64,000 bases of DNA from Enchytraeus crypticus (GCA_905160935.1 CAJHZI010000769.1:550001-614000); one strand, 5' to 3'; positions 23,131 to 35,239 are shown, numbered from the stretch's first letter. The notes: generated by a model from the letters alone, not told the origin. Program-made: numbers and translations.

Positions 23131-23636
23131 TTAATATAGGCTAATATTAGTTAAGCTTTGCCAGAAGCTATACAGATTCTTCAGCTGAAGGCATATACTT
23201 TAGAAGGTAAAGATTTTTAAATGTTTAAAACTGAAATCTAAAACAACAAAACTATAAATTATTTTCTTAGGGTATTACACTTTTTCTGGCCACCTGCATT
23301 CAAGTGCAGGCCTTTTTATGCAGGATTTTCTTAAGCATCTTACTTAGTCGTCTCTATGAACGCGTGCGGTTTACAAGATCTATCTCTTTAAAGTTGATCT
23401 GATAAGCTAAATAACGAATGTATTTAATTTATAAAATAATTTTTTCCACTAATTGAAATTTTGGTCAAGCCAATATTAATAATTCCAGCTATTATTCGTA
23501 ACTTATTTTAATTATTCACATACCGAAAAAAATTACTTAGCCTATTCATGATAAATTAATAAGTAAATTTATTAACGAGTATCTAATTAATACAATTGAT
23601 CTATTCATAGCTTTTCAGCGTTCATCTCTGATTAGA

Positions 23637-26600
23637 ATGAATGGAGAAGCAACAAGCAGAGAGAGCCTATCTGTGGCACTGATCATCATCAGCATCCAGT
23701 TCTTACTGATGAACACTGTATCAGGTTAATATCATGTGCATATACTTGTAGGCCTGCATATATATATATATATATATACCTACTGGCTGGAGCCAGAAGC
23801 GATGTTGGTAAGATACTCGACCGCGGATCAGTTTGTGCGGGGTTCAAATCCTGGGCTAGCCCGTCACTGACATCGTTTTCGAGTGAGGAAGCTGATGTTA
23901 GCATAAGCTTTTACATATACATCTCTCTCTCTCTCTCTCTCTCTTAGTGCACTGCATACTGGCAGGACAATGGTATTCAACGCCTCCACTCTTCTCTGTC
24001 TTCCGCTTTCCTCTTCATTTCCACATATGCAAAGAAATGGACAGTCTGATTGATACGGCGTTGAGATATGACATGAAGATTAATATCAAAAAGGCAAAGA
24101 GTGTTAAATAATAAAGGTGAAGTTAAATCACAACAAATGGTACGAGATTGGAACAGTTAAAAATATTTAGGTCCTACTGTAACCGATGACGGCAATGTGA
24201 GACGGAAATATGCAGTAGGATTGCACAAGCAAAAACGGCCTATGGTAGTAGAAAAGAGCTACTAACAAAAAGTCTAAAGAAAGACACAAAGATAAAGATA
24301 GTGAAAACTTTGGTTTGGACCACGCTATTATATGGATGTGAAACATGGACATTAAGGAAGGAAGATATTAGGAAACTGGAGGCATTAGAAATGTGGATTT
24401 GAAGAAGAATGGAAAGGATTAGCTGGACTCAATAGGTTACACTTGAGGAAGTCCTGGAGAGAGCTGGTACAGATAGACAGTTGATAAATGTATTAAGAAA
24501 TAGGAAGAAGAGTTGGATAGGACACATTCTAAGGGGGGGGGGGTCTATTAAAAGAGGTCATAGAAGGTAGAATGGAAGGAAAAGAGGCAGGGGCAGGGCG
24601 AGATTAGGTATGTTAGATGATTTAAAGACCCGCTCGTATGTGGAAATGAAGAGGAAAGCGGAAGACAGAGAAGAATGGACGCGTTATATACCATGGACCT
24701 GCCAGTAGGTAGCTCACTAAAAGAGAGATATAGAGGCGAAAGCAATGGCTAAGGATTGAATTGTTTGGTGCTATGGACCTGGTGTTAGGCAGTGCACTAG
24801 AAATAGGAAATATTATGAGAGATTTCACTACACTCCTTATTAATTGTAAAATTTTCAAATTATTCTATATTTATTCGTTTCAGTAAACTTTCTAATGAAC
24901 CTATTTTCACTCAATACTAATAGACAGTAATATTCTTTCAGTAAATCTTAATTCAAAATTATACACAAATAGAGAGAGAGCCGTGTTGTGCTCGGGTGTG
25001 GTTGGACCACTGCAGAATTGGGCAACCGCAAACAATCTGCCGCGTGTACGTAAGAGGCGACTAAAGGCAGGTGCTGAGGATGGCAAGAGGGGATCCACCT
25101 CACCATGAAGTATTTTCCCCCAGGATTGAATGGTATTTAATCCACCTAACTGATGTAGGCAACGGGAAACCACTTCAGAAGCCATATTTTTCCCAAGCTA
25201 TAGGCTACATAAGGTATGGATACTTTGTGAATGGATTAACTTGTTGATCTAAGGAGTGCTGTTATGGAGCGAGAAAAGATACTTTGAGTATGAATATGCA
25301 CCTTGAACCTGCCACTTGGCAGTGCACTGAAGAAGAAGAAGAGAGAGAGCGAGGGAGAGCCTTATTTATTTAAAAAAGCATTGTTAAACATCGGAGACAT
25401 TATGTAAAAAACATCTTGTACAGAATATACGACATGCAAAGAACCTCTAATTATTTATTTATTTTGAACAACGGCCACCAGTGAGGACATGGTCCTATCT
25501 TGCTGGCCAACGAATTGAGGTAATATACTTTAAAATTACACTTAAATGTATTTAATAAAAAGCTGTTAAAGCTAAGGTTAACGTCAGTTTCCTCGCTCTA
25601 AAGCGATGTCAGTGACGGGCGAGCCCAGGATTTGAACTCGCACCTACTGATCCGCGGTCGAGTGTCTTACCGAAGCCAATGGCTGGAGCCAGTGGCGAAA
25701 TCAGTAAGATACTCGACTATATATTTAATATATTAATAGTATATTAAATATATTTAATATGCTTTACTATAATAAATTATTATACTTTATTATACTTTAC
25801 TTTCAATATTATGCCTTACAATATTATATTGCAATTATCAGGATGCCACGGAAATTGTGCAGGCGTGGTTAGGCAAGGTTTGAGTATGTATACAATGAAT
25901 TGTTCAAAAAATCTCAACTGTTATTGCCACTTTAATGTGCCAACCAATCAGGTAAGCTATCACTGACTGTCTATTGAGAGAGTATTCGCTATGAAGTCCG
26001 TACAATTTTTGATGAGCTTAACTTTAACTCTCATTGATTATTTCATTAATTCCGACACTAGTTAATCTGGGAATCAAGAAAAGATGATGATGATGATGAT
26101 GAAGGATCATTCAGTTCAATATTTTTGTCCGTAATTAGGTTTATTCATTTCGTTTCCTATCTTTCTAAGTATTTATAAAAGAGATCTAATTATAGGATTT
26201 GTAAGCAATTCTCTGATTAACTTTTTTTAATTTTTAACTTTTTAAATTCATTTCAATTTTAGTTTAGTTTTCTTTTTATATATCTCAATTCTACATTGAA
26301 GATGATCTTTATGAACAGTCTCAGCATCGCGGAATGTACGGGATAAGAGGTTTCATTTAAACCACTTATCATTTAGGCTCTTCTTCATCTTCTTCTTCTT
26401 CTTATTAGTGCACTGCCTACTGGCATGTCCATGGTATATAACGCCTCCACTCTTCTCTGTCTTTTTTATATTTTTAGCTATTAAAAAGGTTACACCATGT
26501 TAAAAATAAGTTAAAGATAACTATAAAAAGAAGTTAAAGATAACTATACAAAGAAGTTAAAGATAACTGAAAGTACAATTACAGTTACCACGCGGAGTGA

Positions 26601-27741
26601 GAGGTTCTGTGACTAATGCATAGGGACCTCGAAGTATAAGTGATACTCTGTGGAGTAGCCTATGTGGATACTATGTGGAGTGGAGATGTGGAGGTGTGGA
26701 GGAGTGGAGATGTGGAGATACTATATGGAGTAGCCTATTTAAATATGCATTTTAGGCGTTATTTTTGCTCACTTACCCTGCACTCTTTTCTTATTTTTCA
26801 GTTTTTATTTCGTCTCTGGTATTATCCTGCGAATAAGAACATAGATATAGTGGAATACACAATAGAATTTCAAAACATTTAATAGGAGTTTCAAATATTT
26901 AAAATATATGGGTCATACTATAACAGATGACGGGAAATGTGAAACTGAAATAGGCTATGCAGCAGGATTGCACATGCAAAAGTGGCCTTCGATAATAGGA
27001 AACAACTATTAACAAAAAGTCTAAAGAAAGACACAAAGATAAAGATAGTGAAAACCTTGGTATGGACAACGCCATTATATGAATGTGAAACATGAACCTT
27101 ACGGAAAGAAGATATTAGGAAACTGGAGGCTTTGCAAATGTGGACTTGGAGAAGAATGGAGAGGATTAGCTGGATTCAAAGGTTGCAAATGAGGAAGTTC
27201 TGGAGAGAGTTGATAGAGATATACAGTTGACATAACGTATGAAGAAATAGGAAGAAGAGTTAAATAGGACACATTCTAGGGGGGGAGATCCATTAAGAGA
27301 GGTAATAGAAGGTAGAATGGAAGGAAAAAGAGGCAGAGGCAGGCCGAGATTAGGTATAAAGCTGGTAAAGCTAAGGTTAACGTCAGTTTCCTCACTCGAA
27401 AGCGATGTCAGTGACGGGCGAGCCCAGGATATATAGAGGAAAGCCTAAGACTAGATAAATAAATATCTATAAATCTATAAATATATAGAGGAAAGCCTAA
27501 GACAGAGAAGAGTGGAGACGTTATGCACCATGGACCTGCCAGTAGGCAGTGCACTAAGAGAGAGAGAGAGAGAGAGAGAGTGGAATTCATAGTGGAATTA
27601 TGGTGTGAAATAAGATTTTAGCTTTCACAGCCTAATAAGAAACAGGTCAATATAAGCCTAATTATTGTATTTAATCATATTAAATTAGAATATACTTAAA
27701 GATAAGCGTTATAAATAATGATAGTAATAATAATAATAGGC

Positions 27742-27774
<33 letters not shown>

Positions 27775-30700
27775 GTTCATAAACGACTTGATCTGGCGCG
27801 CCCTGAGTCGAGCGAATATCCCAGCCATTAAAGAGCCCCTGGGATTGATCCTCACTGATGGTAAACGTCCAGACGTGTCTCTCAAATTCCATGGGCAGAG
27901 GGGAAGTGTGTTAGCTGGGACGTCACTGTTACGGACACTTTCTCAGTAAGCAATCTCAGCCTTTCTTGCGCTGCTGCTGGTGCTACAGCAGAGGCCGCGG
28001 CTAATAGGAAAACTCTGAAGTATGCCGAAATCTCTGGCAACTATATCTTCATGCCTATTGCCTTTGAGACCCTGAGGCCCATCAACTCTCTCGCATCAGA
28101 CTTTATTGACGAAATAGGCAGGAGGACCAGCGCCATACTGGTGATAAGCGCGGAAAATCTTTTCTGTGGCAGCGACTGTCTATTGCCCTCCAGCGATTCA
28201 ATGCAGTCTGCTTCAGTGGCACTTTGGCTAAAGCGGCTTCCCAGAGTGCAGAGGAATTATTTTAATCGCTTTTTTTAAACTTTTAATTAAATAAAGTCTC
28301 TTTTATCTTATAATAATAATAACATTAATAATAATAATAATATTTAGTATTACATATTATTATTCCGTCGTCGTGGATCGATAACAGAGGAAGAGAGGGG
28401 ACGGGCGCTGCTGGAGCCAAAAGCAGTGGATTCAGGGCAATGTCACCCGCTGCTGCGATCAGCAACGTTTAACTTTGGCAATAATAATACTAATATTTCC
28501 TTAATTATATTGCCTATAATAGTAATAATAATAATAATAGTAATAATCTTAATAATAATAATAATTATTATTAATAATTAATAATAAACATTATAGTAAT
28601 AATAATAATAATAATAATAATAGCAATAATAGTAATAATTATAATAATAATAATAATAATAATAGCAATAATAGTAATAGTAGTAGTAGTAATAATAAAG
28701 GTTTAGTATCATTTTTAAATCCAAAGAATTTATTTGAGATTATTATTATTAATTAAATAAAAAAGAAATATCTTGCAATTTCATTGCTATTCTTGAACCA
28801 GTTTATACTTGTTTTCATGTTTAATCGTTTTTTATATTTTTTCATTGCAGATTACTCGAGTTACTTTCGCGCAATTTAGTTTGACTAGTGACTTTTACGA
28901 TTTCGTTCTAATAACTGAAAACGAGCCGTCACGCAACAGGAAACTTCTGCAGGCATGTACAGGATCAAATTGTCCTGACGTCATATCAACTGCGAGCTAC
29001 ATATCGATTAAATTAGTCACGGATAACTCTGGAAATTGTTTTAGATTCATTGCCAATCTCGTTCTCTTCCGTAAGTAGAATTGAATTATTCCCTAGTATT
29101 TATGAATTTAATTGGAATAGTATTAATTTCTGTAAATAGTACTTTGTGGCACCGGGAAATTGTAATTTAAATTACAATTAATTACGTATTATAATGCTCA
29201 AGTCTGAAATACAATGATTTAACAGCCGCTACTTTAGTTACGTTAAAAGCTGTTAAAGCTAATGTTAATGTCAGTTTCCTCACTGAATTGAATTATCCAT
29301 TAGTAGTTTTCAATTTAATTTTTTAACAGTACTTCTCAATTTAAATATTCATAGTACTTTTAAATTTAATTATTCACTAGTATTTCTCAGTTTAATTACT
29401 CATGAGTACTTCTAAGTTTAATTTTTAAAAGTACTTTTCTGTATAATTATTCACTAGTATTTATCAATTTAATTGTTCGTTAGTACTTCGCAATTTATTA
29501 TTTAATAGTACTATTTAATTTAATTGTTCACTAGTTTTTCTTATATTAATTATTCACAAGTATTTCTCAACCTATTAATTAGTACTTCTCCATTTAATGA
29601 ATCGCTTGTATTTCTAAATTAAATTAGTAACGACTTCTCAATTCAATTATCCACTTGTACTTCTCAATTAAGCTATTCACTAGAAGGCCTAACTCATACA
29701 GTTTACATTAGTACTTCTCAGGAACTAATTAACTTGCATTTTTCAATTAAATTATTCACTAGTATTTATGCAATTGAATCATTGACTAATATTTATCAAA
29801 GATAAATATTTACTAGTACCTCTCTATTGAATATATTCTTATAATATAACATTGTTATTATTGCTATATATAAACATATTTATATATAATTATTCTTATT
29901 ATACTCAGTTCAGTCAATGCAGCTGAATTAAATTATTCAGTACAACTGCTCAATTAGATTATTAACTAGTACTGTTAAATTGAACTATTCACTAGTACTT
30001 TGCACGTGATTTAGTTACCGATTTCGCCACTGGCTCCAGCCAGTGGCGAAATCGGTAAGATACTCGACCGCGGATCAGTATGTGCGGGTTCAAATCCTGG
30101 GCTCGTCGCCCGTCACTGGCATCGCTCTTCGAGTGAGGAAACTGACGTTAACCATAGCTTTTACTGCTTTATACTCCAGACTGAAGTATCTCTAGTGATA
30201 AGGAAGCAGACTTTATTTTTTATTTGTATAACAGCTATTAAATTTATTAAGTCAGCTTTAAAGTATAGTGATAGATGTCATGATGGACGATCATTTGAAA
30301 TACTATTATATTCTAATCAATGTATCATTTTAATATCCCGTACATCGTAATTGCAGACGATAAGAAACCTTCCATCAGTAACGCGTTGACCACCACGCCC
30401 ACCACTCTAATCTGCTGTGGTAAAAATGAAAGTCAGCCATCTAGCGACCCATCGAAAAGTCAGGGTAGTACTAGATTTATTACTTTATTGCTGAAATTAA
30501 TAAATCATATTAATATTAGTATGATATATTAGTTAGGGGATTAACTTGTTGATCTAAGGAGTGCTCTTATGGAGCGAGAAAGCAGACTTTGAGTATGAAT
30601 ATGTGCCTTGAACCTGCCACTTGGTAGTGCACTGAAGAGAGAGAGATATTAATTAATTAATATATCATATTAATATATATCGTCATATTAATTCATTGTT

Positions 30701-33700
30701 ATATATTGTTATTGTTTGGTATTTAGTAATATAAATTTTATAAAATTAACGAAGATAAATGTAATTTAATATAATTGTTAGAAGTATTGCCTAATTATTC
30801 TACTTAATTTGATACAAAATACGAAATTAGATTATGACCAATACTCCCACACTTGAAAAGCACAGCTATGTACTAAAGGATGGTACCTAGGAATAAGAGT
30901 TGCAAATCGCTCTCTCTAGTGTTCTGCCAAGGGGTAGGTCAAAGGTACATATTCCTATTCACATGCTGCTTTTCACATTTTCTTGCAGCTTGAGTTGCAA
31001 ATGATCTCATGTAAAATTCAAAATCCAATGTGTCATGAATTAGATTAACAGCAAAATGCGACCGGTTGAGTTTTTAAATTCCTATTCATTATTTTTATAC
31101 ATCTTAATTTAGCATATCTGCTGGCAACCCATTAATATGAAATGCTTGCATATTTAAACTGCCTTATTTTCGTGTTTCAATTTCTTTCTCAATAACTGAC
31201 TTAGTATACTTGTACGAAATATCTGCAGTTATGTTTAATTGTTGCAGCCAGTCAGTGTCATGAAGATTAATCGAGTTTCTCACGTTGACGCCAAGTGGCG
31301 CCCGAAATAGTAGCCTAACAGTTAATTAATGGCAGGGCCGAGGCCTACTGAACACAGAATAATAATTGACAAACTAATTAAATCACAAAAAAGCAAGCTT
31401 GTAAGGTACTCTCGAACGCCTCTTCAGTCATAGTCAACGAAGATTATTGAAGAACGTACACTGGTAACATACGTGTTCATTACAATTAAATCTGGTACAA
31501 CGCGTAAATCTTATGCAATTGGGAGGGGATTTTAGCGCACTCGGTTTAGCTGAGAGTCAATTGAATGAATTTAAGCAGCTTCACTCCCGGTTAGTACATT
31601 GTGGGTGACCACCTTGGAAGACCGAGTATTGACTGCTTTGAAAGAAAAAATTCCCAGGGTTTTGGAAGATTATTCTTAAATTCTCACCAGATGCAATTAT
31701 AAAAGGCAATGCTTACTATCAGCCATATTTATATAAGGAATTAACCAAAATTACAAATAACAGCAACTAAGAAAGGAAACTATGTAGCACATGCGGTATG
31801 TCATGTGCGTAACTATATGAAGAAAAAGTTTACAGTATTAGCCAGTAGTACATCAATGAAATAAATTCACTTCAAATCACTGCAAAAGAGCAGTGTAAAA
31901 AATCCTTAGAAATGTACAGTTATCTTTCAACCAATACATCTATTCTTAGAGATTAAGGGATCATTTTAAATCAATACATTTACCGTTAGAGATTTAGATA
32001 TCTCTTTCAACCAATACATATATTATTTGAAATTACAGATATTTTTAAATCAATACATATATTATTTGAAATTACAGATATCTTTCAATCAATACATATA
32101 TTATTTGAAATTACAGATATCTTTCAATCAATACATATATTATTTGAAATTACAGATATCTTTCAATCAGTACATATATTATTTGAAATTACAGATATCT
32201 TTCAATCAATACATCAATCATTAGAGTTGTACGTCATACGATTTTTATTATTTACTCAGATCTGTTTCATTATTTTGTTGAAATCAGACTGACATGTTGT
32301 TATATTCAGAGCTCAATGATTGCTGGTACGGATATTCTAGCATCATCTGGTTTACAATCAGTTTGGCTGTGGTTGGCGTGGTCTGTATAGCAGTGGGTGT
32401 GGCTTATTTGATACGTGCCGGGGTTAAAAAGTGTCGAGCTAAGCAAGGTTGATAAATTCACATGTTTATTGCCACAGTAGTTCTTGGTTATTTTTCCAGT
32501 TCAGTGTTTCGACGTGACTAAAAGACAAAGGAATACTATATAAGAAAAACACTTCTTATAAAAAAGCTTATTTATTTGTTTCATTAATCATACGCATATC
32601 ACAATTGGCAGACACAATAAGCAGTTAGAGCGCATGAACAGAAATAAAGGCACGCAAGTGGCACTAATTTATTCTGAATTTAAAAAATGCAAATATTTGC
32701 ATTTTTTATTAATTACGTTCAATAAAAACTTTATTAGAGCCTTCATTATATACCAAGATAAATTTAGCGGAGCATGTAGCAGGCCTATAATTAGTAATAC
32801 AATCAGCAATATACACGGTAAATATATGCACACAATGACAAATACACATAGGCTACTTCTTTAGGCCCTACACTTAAATTACCCATACAACTTCAATATT
32901 AAATTTATTTTATATAATGGGTGTCGTAGGTTCTAATCTTCGACGGGTCTTCAATTACCGTATTTTTGCTTCAGAGAAGCTGAATCAGGGAGAAAAATGT
33001 TGCATTGTGCATATTCAATAAGACCGAGAAGTGTACAAACCTGTTTCTTGTTTAGTGCATTAAACCATTGTCATATCATGCATCTCTTAATATAATTCAA
33101 TATTAATTAGTCAACTGTAAACAACTTGCACTATCTGAAATATAAGTAAAATTTCGACGGTGTTATCAAAAGTACCGAAATTGTTAGCGGCAGCAGAGGC
33201 ATATGGTGGGTCACCAAAACATGAACTCAGCATTTTAATCTAAACTGAACAAATCGGAATGTGCCAAACGTTGTTAATTTTACTGAATGCAATGTTTAGT
33301 TTTATTAAAAGTTAGCATGACATTATTTCTAGAGTAAGCTAGCTATGTTTAGTCATATAAATCGCTAGCATGATGATATTTCTGGACTCTACTATGGTTG
33401 TTGCTCTAATGTTACCTATGCCACAGAAAATCTGGTATACGAACCTGGAGAAGGATATGAAATGGCCACGAGTACTGCAAGTTCTAAAGCAAACCTGAAA
33501 TCCGCTGCCAAGCTAAGGAGCAGGAAATCGAAGCCCAACCCTACTCTGGATAGTAATAAAGATGGAATGACATCAGAGGCTCAGCGCGTTGGCTCAGTCA
33601 TCTATGAAGATATCGATTTAATGGACGTTAAAATAGACGCGAAAACGGGAGCTTCTGCTATCCCTAGATCACATAGTGAGAATCAGTATTCACTTGAGAA

Positions 33701-33761
33701 ACATTATAGTGACTTGAAAGAAAGTTCAGCGATCTATGAAAATGTTGACCTACGATCTTAG
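23637..33761 (+). CDS. CUB-like type I receptor with ITIM-like tail, 6 exons
   Basis: Exons: 23637-23724, 25842-25951, 28851-29070, 30357-30464, 32310-32447, 33427-33761. They join in phase to 332 codons plus TAG. Exon 1 is a signal peptide (SVALIIISIQFLLM). Exon 2 is Cys-rich (GCHGNC, MNCSKNLNCYC). Exon 3 looks like a CUB domain: VTFAQFSLTSDFYDFVLI, a Cys pair (QACTGSNC), then YISIKLVTDNSGNCFRF. Exon 4 is a Ser/Thr/Pro stalk. Exon 5 is a membrane helix (IIWFTISLAVVGVVCIAVGV) followed by basic residues. Exon 6 is a tail of about 111 residues with LVYEPGEGY, VIYEDI (ITIM form) and IYENVDL. The tail resembles that at 316-647. The CUB call is by eye and moderate. Function is inferred as surface signalling. 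Confidence 0.7.
23780..23912 (+). mobile_element. SINE-A copy next to (TA)n
   Basis: Full copy (CTACTGGCTGGAGCCAGAAG head; GGGGTTCAAATCCTGG) directly after a TA tract at 23757-23778. First intron of the CUB-like gene. Confidence 0.75.
23935..24010 (-). mobile_element. LINE tail fragment, inverted
   Basis: (CT)n, then TTAGTGCACTGCATACTGGC and CGCCTCCACTCTTCTCTGTC. It faces the next LINE fragment. Confidence 0.65.
24030..24735 (+). mobile_element. LINE ORF2 3' remnant
   Basis: Same family as at 20431: ATGACATGAAGATTAATATC, AAAACTTTGGTTTGGACCAC, then GTGCACTAAAAGAGAG-like end. Several frameshifts and a G run at 24533-24542. Intronic. Confidence 0.75.
24975..25360 (+). mobile_element. SINE-C, longest copy
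   Basis: Head GTGTTGTGCTCGGGTGTGG, middle GCGTGTACGTAAGAGGCGAC, body GGATTAACTTGTTGATCTAA, and 3' end CCTGCCACTTGGCAGTGCAC, then GAAGAAGAAGAGAGAG. The last block matches the LINE tail. Confidence 0.6.
25569..25718 (-). mobile_element. SINE-A copy, head-to-head with a second fragment
   Basis: An inverted copy (AACGTCAGTTTCCTCGCTC to CGAGTGTCTTACCG) meets a plus-strand head (GGCTGGAGCCAGTGGCGAA) at 25681. Confidence 0.65.
26395..26465 (-). mobile_element. LINE tail fragment
   Basis: Inverted TTAGTGCACTGCCTACTGGC, then CGCCTCCACTCTTCTCTGTC. The 3' end only. Confidence 0.6.
26885..27570 (+). mobile_element. LINE ORF2 3' remnant interrupted by a SINE-A piece
   Basis: LINE sequence (TCATACTATAACAGATGACG, GGAGAAGAATGGAGAGGATT) runs to about 27355. 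A truncated inverted SINE-A (27357-27432) and filler follow, and the LINE 3' end (GAGTGGAGACGTTATGCACC, then CAGTGCACTAAGAGAGAG) resumes at about 27490. Many frameshifts. Confidence 0.7.
27710..27775. repeat. (TAA)n microsatellite
   Basis: TAA triplets directly before the retroelement-like remnant. Confidence 0.85.
27776..28285 (+). pseudogene. Broken retroelement C-terminal segment (RPD-type nuclease-like)
   Basis: A GC-richer island inside an AT-rich intron. Frames encode NDLIWRALSRANIPAIKEPL, then LILTDGKRPD, and after a frameshift SWDVTVTDTF and PIAFETLRPINSLASDFIDE. The order of an RPD motif followed by WDVTVTDT resembles the C-terminal part of some retroelement polyproteins with a restriction-like nuclease. 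At least one frameshift lies near 27875, and no long intact frame covers it. The family call is a resemblance only. Confidence 0.4.
28310..28745. repeat. (TAA)n/(ATT)n-rich tract
   Basis: Long imperfect AT-triplet tracts interrupted at 28365-28490 by a GC-rich island (CGTCGTCGTGGATCG). Ends about 105 bp before the CUB-like exon. Confidence 0.8.
29245..29290 (-). mobile_element. SINE-A 3' fragment
   Basis: AAGCTAATGTTAATGTCAG, then TTTCCTCACT. Only the 3' end remains. Confidence 0.5.
29291..30012. repeat. Degenerate AT-rich repeat array
   Basis: Many short variants of CTCAATTTAATTATTCACTAGTACTT, about 28 bp apart, heavily diverged. Intronic. Confidence 0.6.
30014..30163 (+). mobile_element. 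SINE-A copy with hairpin head
   Basis: The head is an inverted repeat, TTACCGATTTCGCCACTGGC facing CCAGTGGCGAAATCGGTAA, followed by the normal body and the B-box-like GGTTCAAATCCTGG. Confidence 0.75.
30535..30650 (+). mobile_element. SINE-C copy
   Basis: GGATTAACTTGTTGATCTAA, GAGTATGAATATGTGCC, then CAGTGCACTGAAGAGAG-like end. Confidence 0.65.
30913..30985 (-). mobile_element. SINE-C fragment
   Basis: Inverted; CTCTCTCTAGTGTTCTGCC, then GGTCAAAGGTACATATTCC. Confidence 0.5.
31990..32220. repeat. 39-bp tandem repeat before the membrane-helix exon
   Basis: About six copies of a 39-bp unit (TATCTTTCAATCAATACATA, then TATTATTTGAAATTACAGA). It ends about 90 bp upstream of the exon at 32310. Confidence 0.9.
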
Positions 33762-33855
33762 GATAAATCAGCCCTTATCAGACTCAGAATCAGACGATCT
33801 TAGGACGAATCAGCCCCCATCAGACTCAGAATCAGACGATCTTAGGACGAATCAG
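33759..33855. repeat. 42-bp duplication spanning the stop codon of the CUB-like gene
   Basis: The unit GATCTTAGGACGAATCAGC, then CCCATCAGACTCAGAATCAGA, occurs about 2.4 times from 33754. The TAG of the gene lies in the first unit, so the array is in the 3' UTR. Confidence 0.8.
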
Positions 33856-33984
33856 TTGACAGTTTTGTTACTAGAGATATAACTGCCTAAAGGCTTTACT
33901 CAGAGCATCCGTCTGCCATATTATTTCATAGTATTTTACGGTACTTATGCCATAGTATTGCATAGTATGCAGCGGTACGGTAGC

Positions 33985-34100
33985 TTTGGACTGATGTTTT
34001 GGATTTGGAATTTGCACCGCTTTTGGACCTTGATTTTGCTCGCCGGCTTGATTTTGACTCAATACTGCACGACGTTGTCACTGATGACTGTATAACTCTA
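33985..34100 (+). repeat. Dispersed repeat D (second copy)
   Basis: GGAATTTGCACCGCTTTTGG and GCTCGCCGGCTTGATTTTG, followed by (TTA)n at 34098-34139. Confidence 0.7.
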
Positions 34101-34139
<39 letters not shown>

Positions 34140-34560
34140 GTACGATAGAGTATTTCGTACGATATAGCAGTATGGTAATGCAGAGTCTTGCGTAGTATGC
34201 AGCGGAAAGCTATGCAAAATTACTGCATAGTAGTGGTACGGATTGCCATAGTATAGCATAGTATGCAGTGGTACGGATTTCCATAGTATAGCATAGTATG
34301 TAGCGATACGGATTGCCATAGTATAGCACAGTTTGTAGTGGTACGGATTGCCATAGTATAGCATAGTATGCAGTGGTACGGATTGCCATAGTATGGCACA
34401 GTTTGTAGTGGTACAGATTGCCATAGTATGTAGTGGTACGGATTGCCATAGTATAGCATAGTATGTAGTGGTACGGATTGCCATAGTATAGCATAGTATG
34501 CAGTGGTGCGGTATATCATAGTATAGCTTAGCTTGCAGTACGGTATCCCGTAGCATTTCA
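34140..34560. repeat. 43-bp tandem repeat array
   Basis: Degenerate copies of AGTGGTACGGATTGCCATAG, then TATAGCATAGTATGT. Several minus frames stay open by chance because the unit lacks stops. I do not call a gene. Confidence 0.85.
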
Positions 34561-34645
34561 GAATGTTCAACGTTACAGTACATCGTGGCACTAAATATTA
34601 TGCAGCAAAAAGTTCTGTCATTCTAATGCATAGTTTGCAGCCGGG

Positions 34646-34782
34646 CCATATGCAATAATTGTATAGTATGCTATGTGATATTATATCAAAGTAAGCAGCA
34701 GAAAGTTGTGCAATATTGCACAACTTTCTGCTGCTTACTTTGATATAATATCACATAGCATACTATACAATTATTGCATATG

Positions 34783-34783
<1 letters not shown>
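34646..34783. repeat. Perfect 138-bp palindrome
   Basis: Two 69-bp arms meet with no spacer between 34714 and 34715 (centre GTGCAATATTGCAC). The arms start at CCATATGCAATAATTG and end at CAATTATTGCATATGG, and every base pairs in my reading. The (GATA)n tract follows at once. Confidence 0.9.
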
Positions 34784-34827
<44 letters not shown>

Positions 34828-34840
34828 GTAGGTAGGTAGG

Positions 34841-34871
<31 letters not shown>

Positions 34872-34937
34872 CCAGATAGACAGACAGACAGATAGATAGA
34901 TAGATAGATAGACAGATAGATAGATAGATAGATAGAC
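34784..34937. repeat. (GATA)n/(GACA)n microsatellite
   Basis: Long GATA tract with GGTA and GACA variants. The next 300 bp hold weak copies of the GGTACGGTATG motif from the 43-bp array. Confidence 0.95.
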
Positions 34938-35239
34938 ACTATGTTTATTTTTCTTCAGCAAAGACACAAAATGCATATCGCGAGAAAAAATTGGTCGTCA
35001 GTGAATTGGTCGTTAGCACTGCATAGTTTGCGGCGGTACGGTATGCTATAGAATTGCAGAGGTACGGTATTCTGTAGAAATGCAGACGTACGGTATGCGA
35101 TAGCGTTAAAGAATATGCAGCGTAAAGTTATGCCTCAGCATTGCAACGTATGAGAGGAAAATATGCATTAGGACGTTATTGCGTATTATAGAGCTTATAT
35201 CATAGTGCACAGCAACAAGTGTGGTGTATATGAATAAGG

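Noticed and set aside
30022..30110. Possible tRNA genes at SINE-A and SINE-D sites
   Set aside because: Only box-like motifs with no convincing cloverleaf or anticodon; many dispersed copies show SINEs.
34098..34591. Overlapping minus-strand frames of 94-161 residues
   Set aside because: The 43-bp array lacks stop codons, so several frames stay open. The protein is only the repeat unit.
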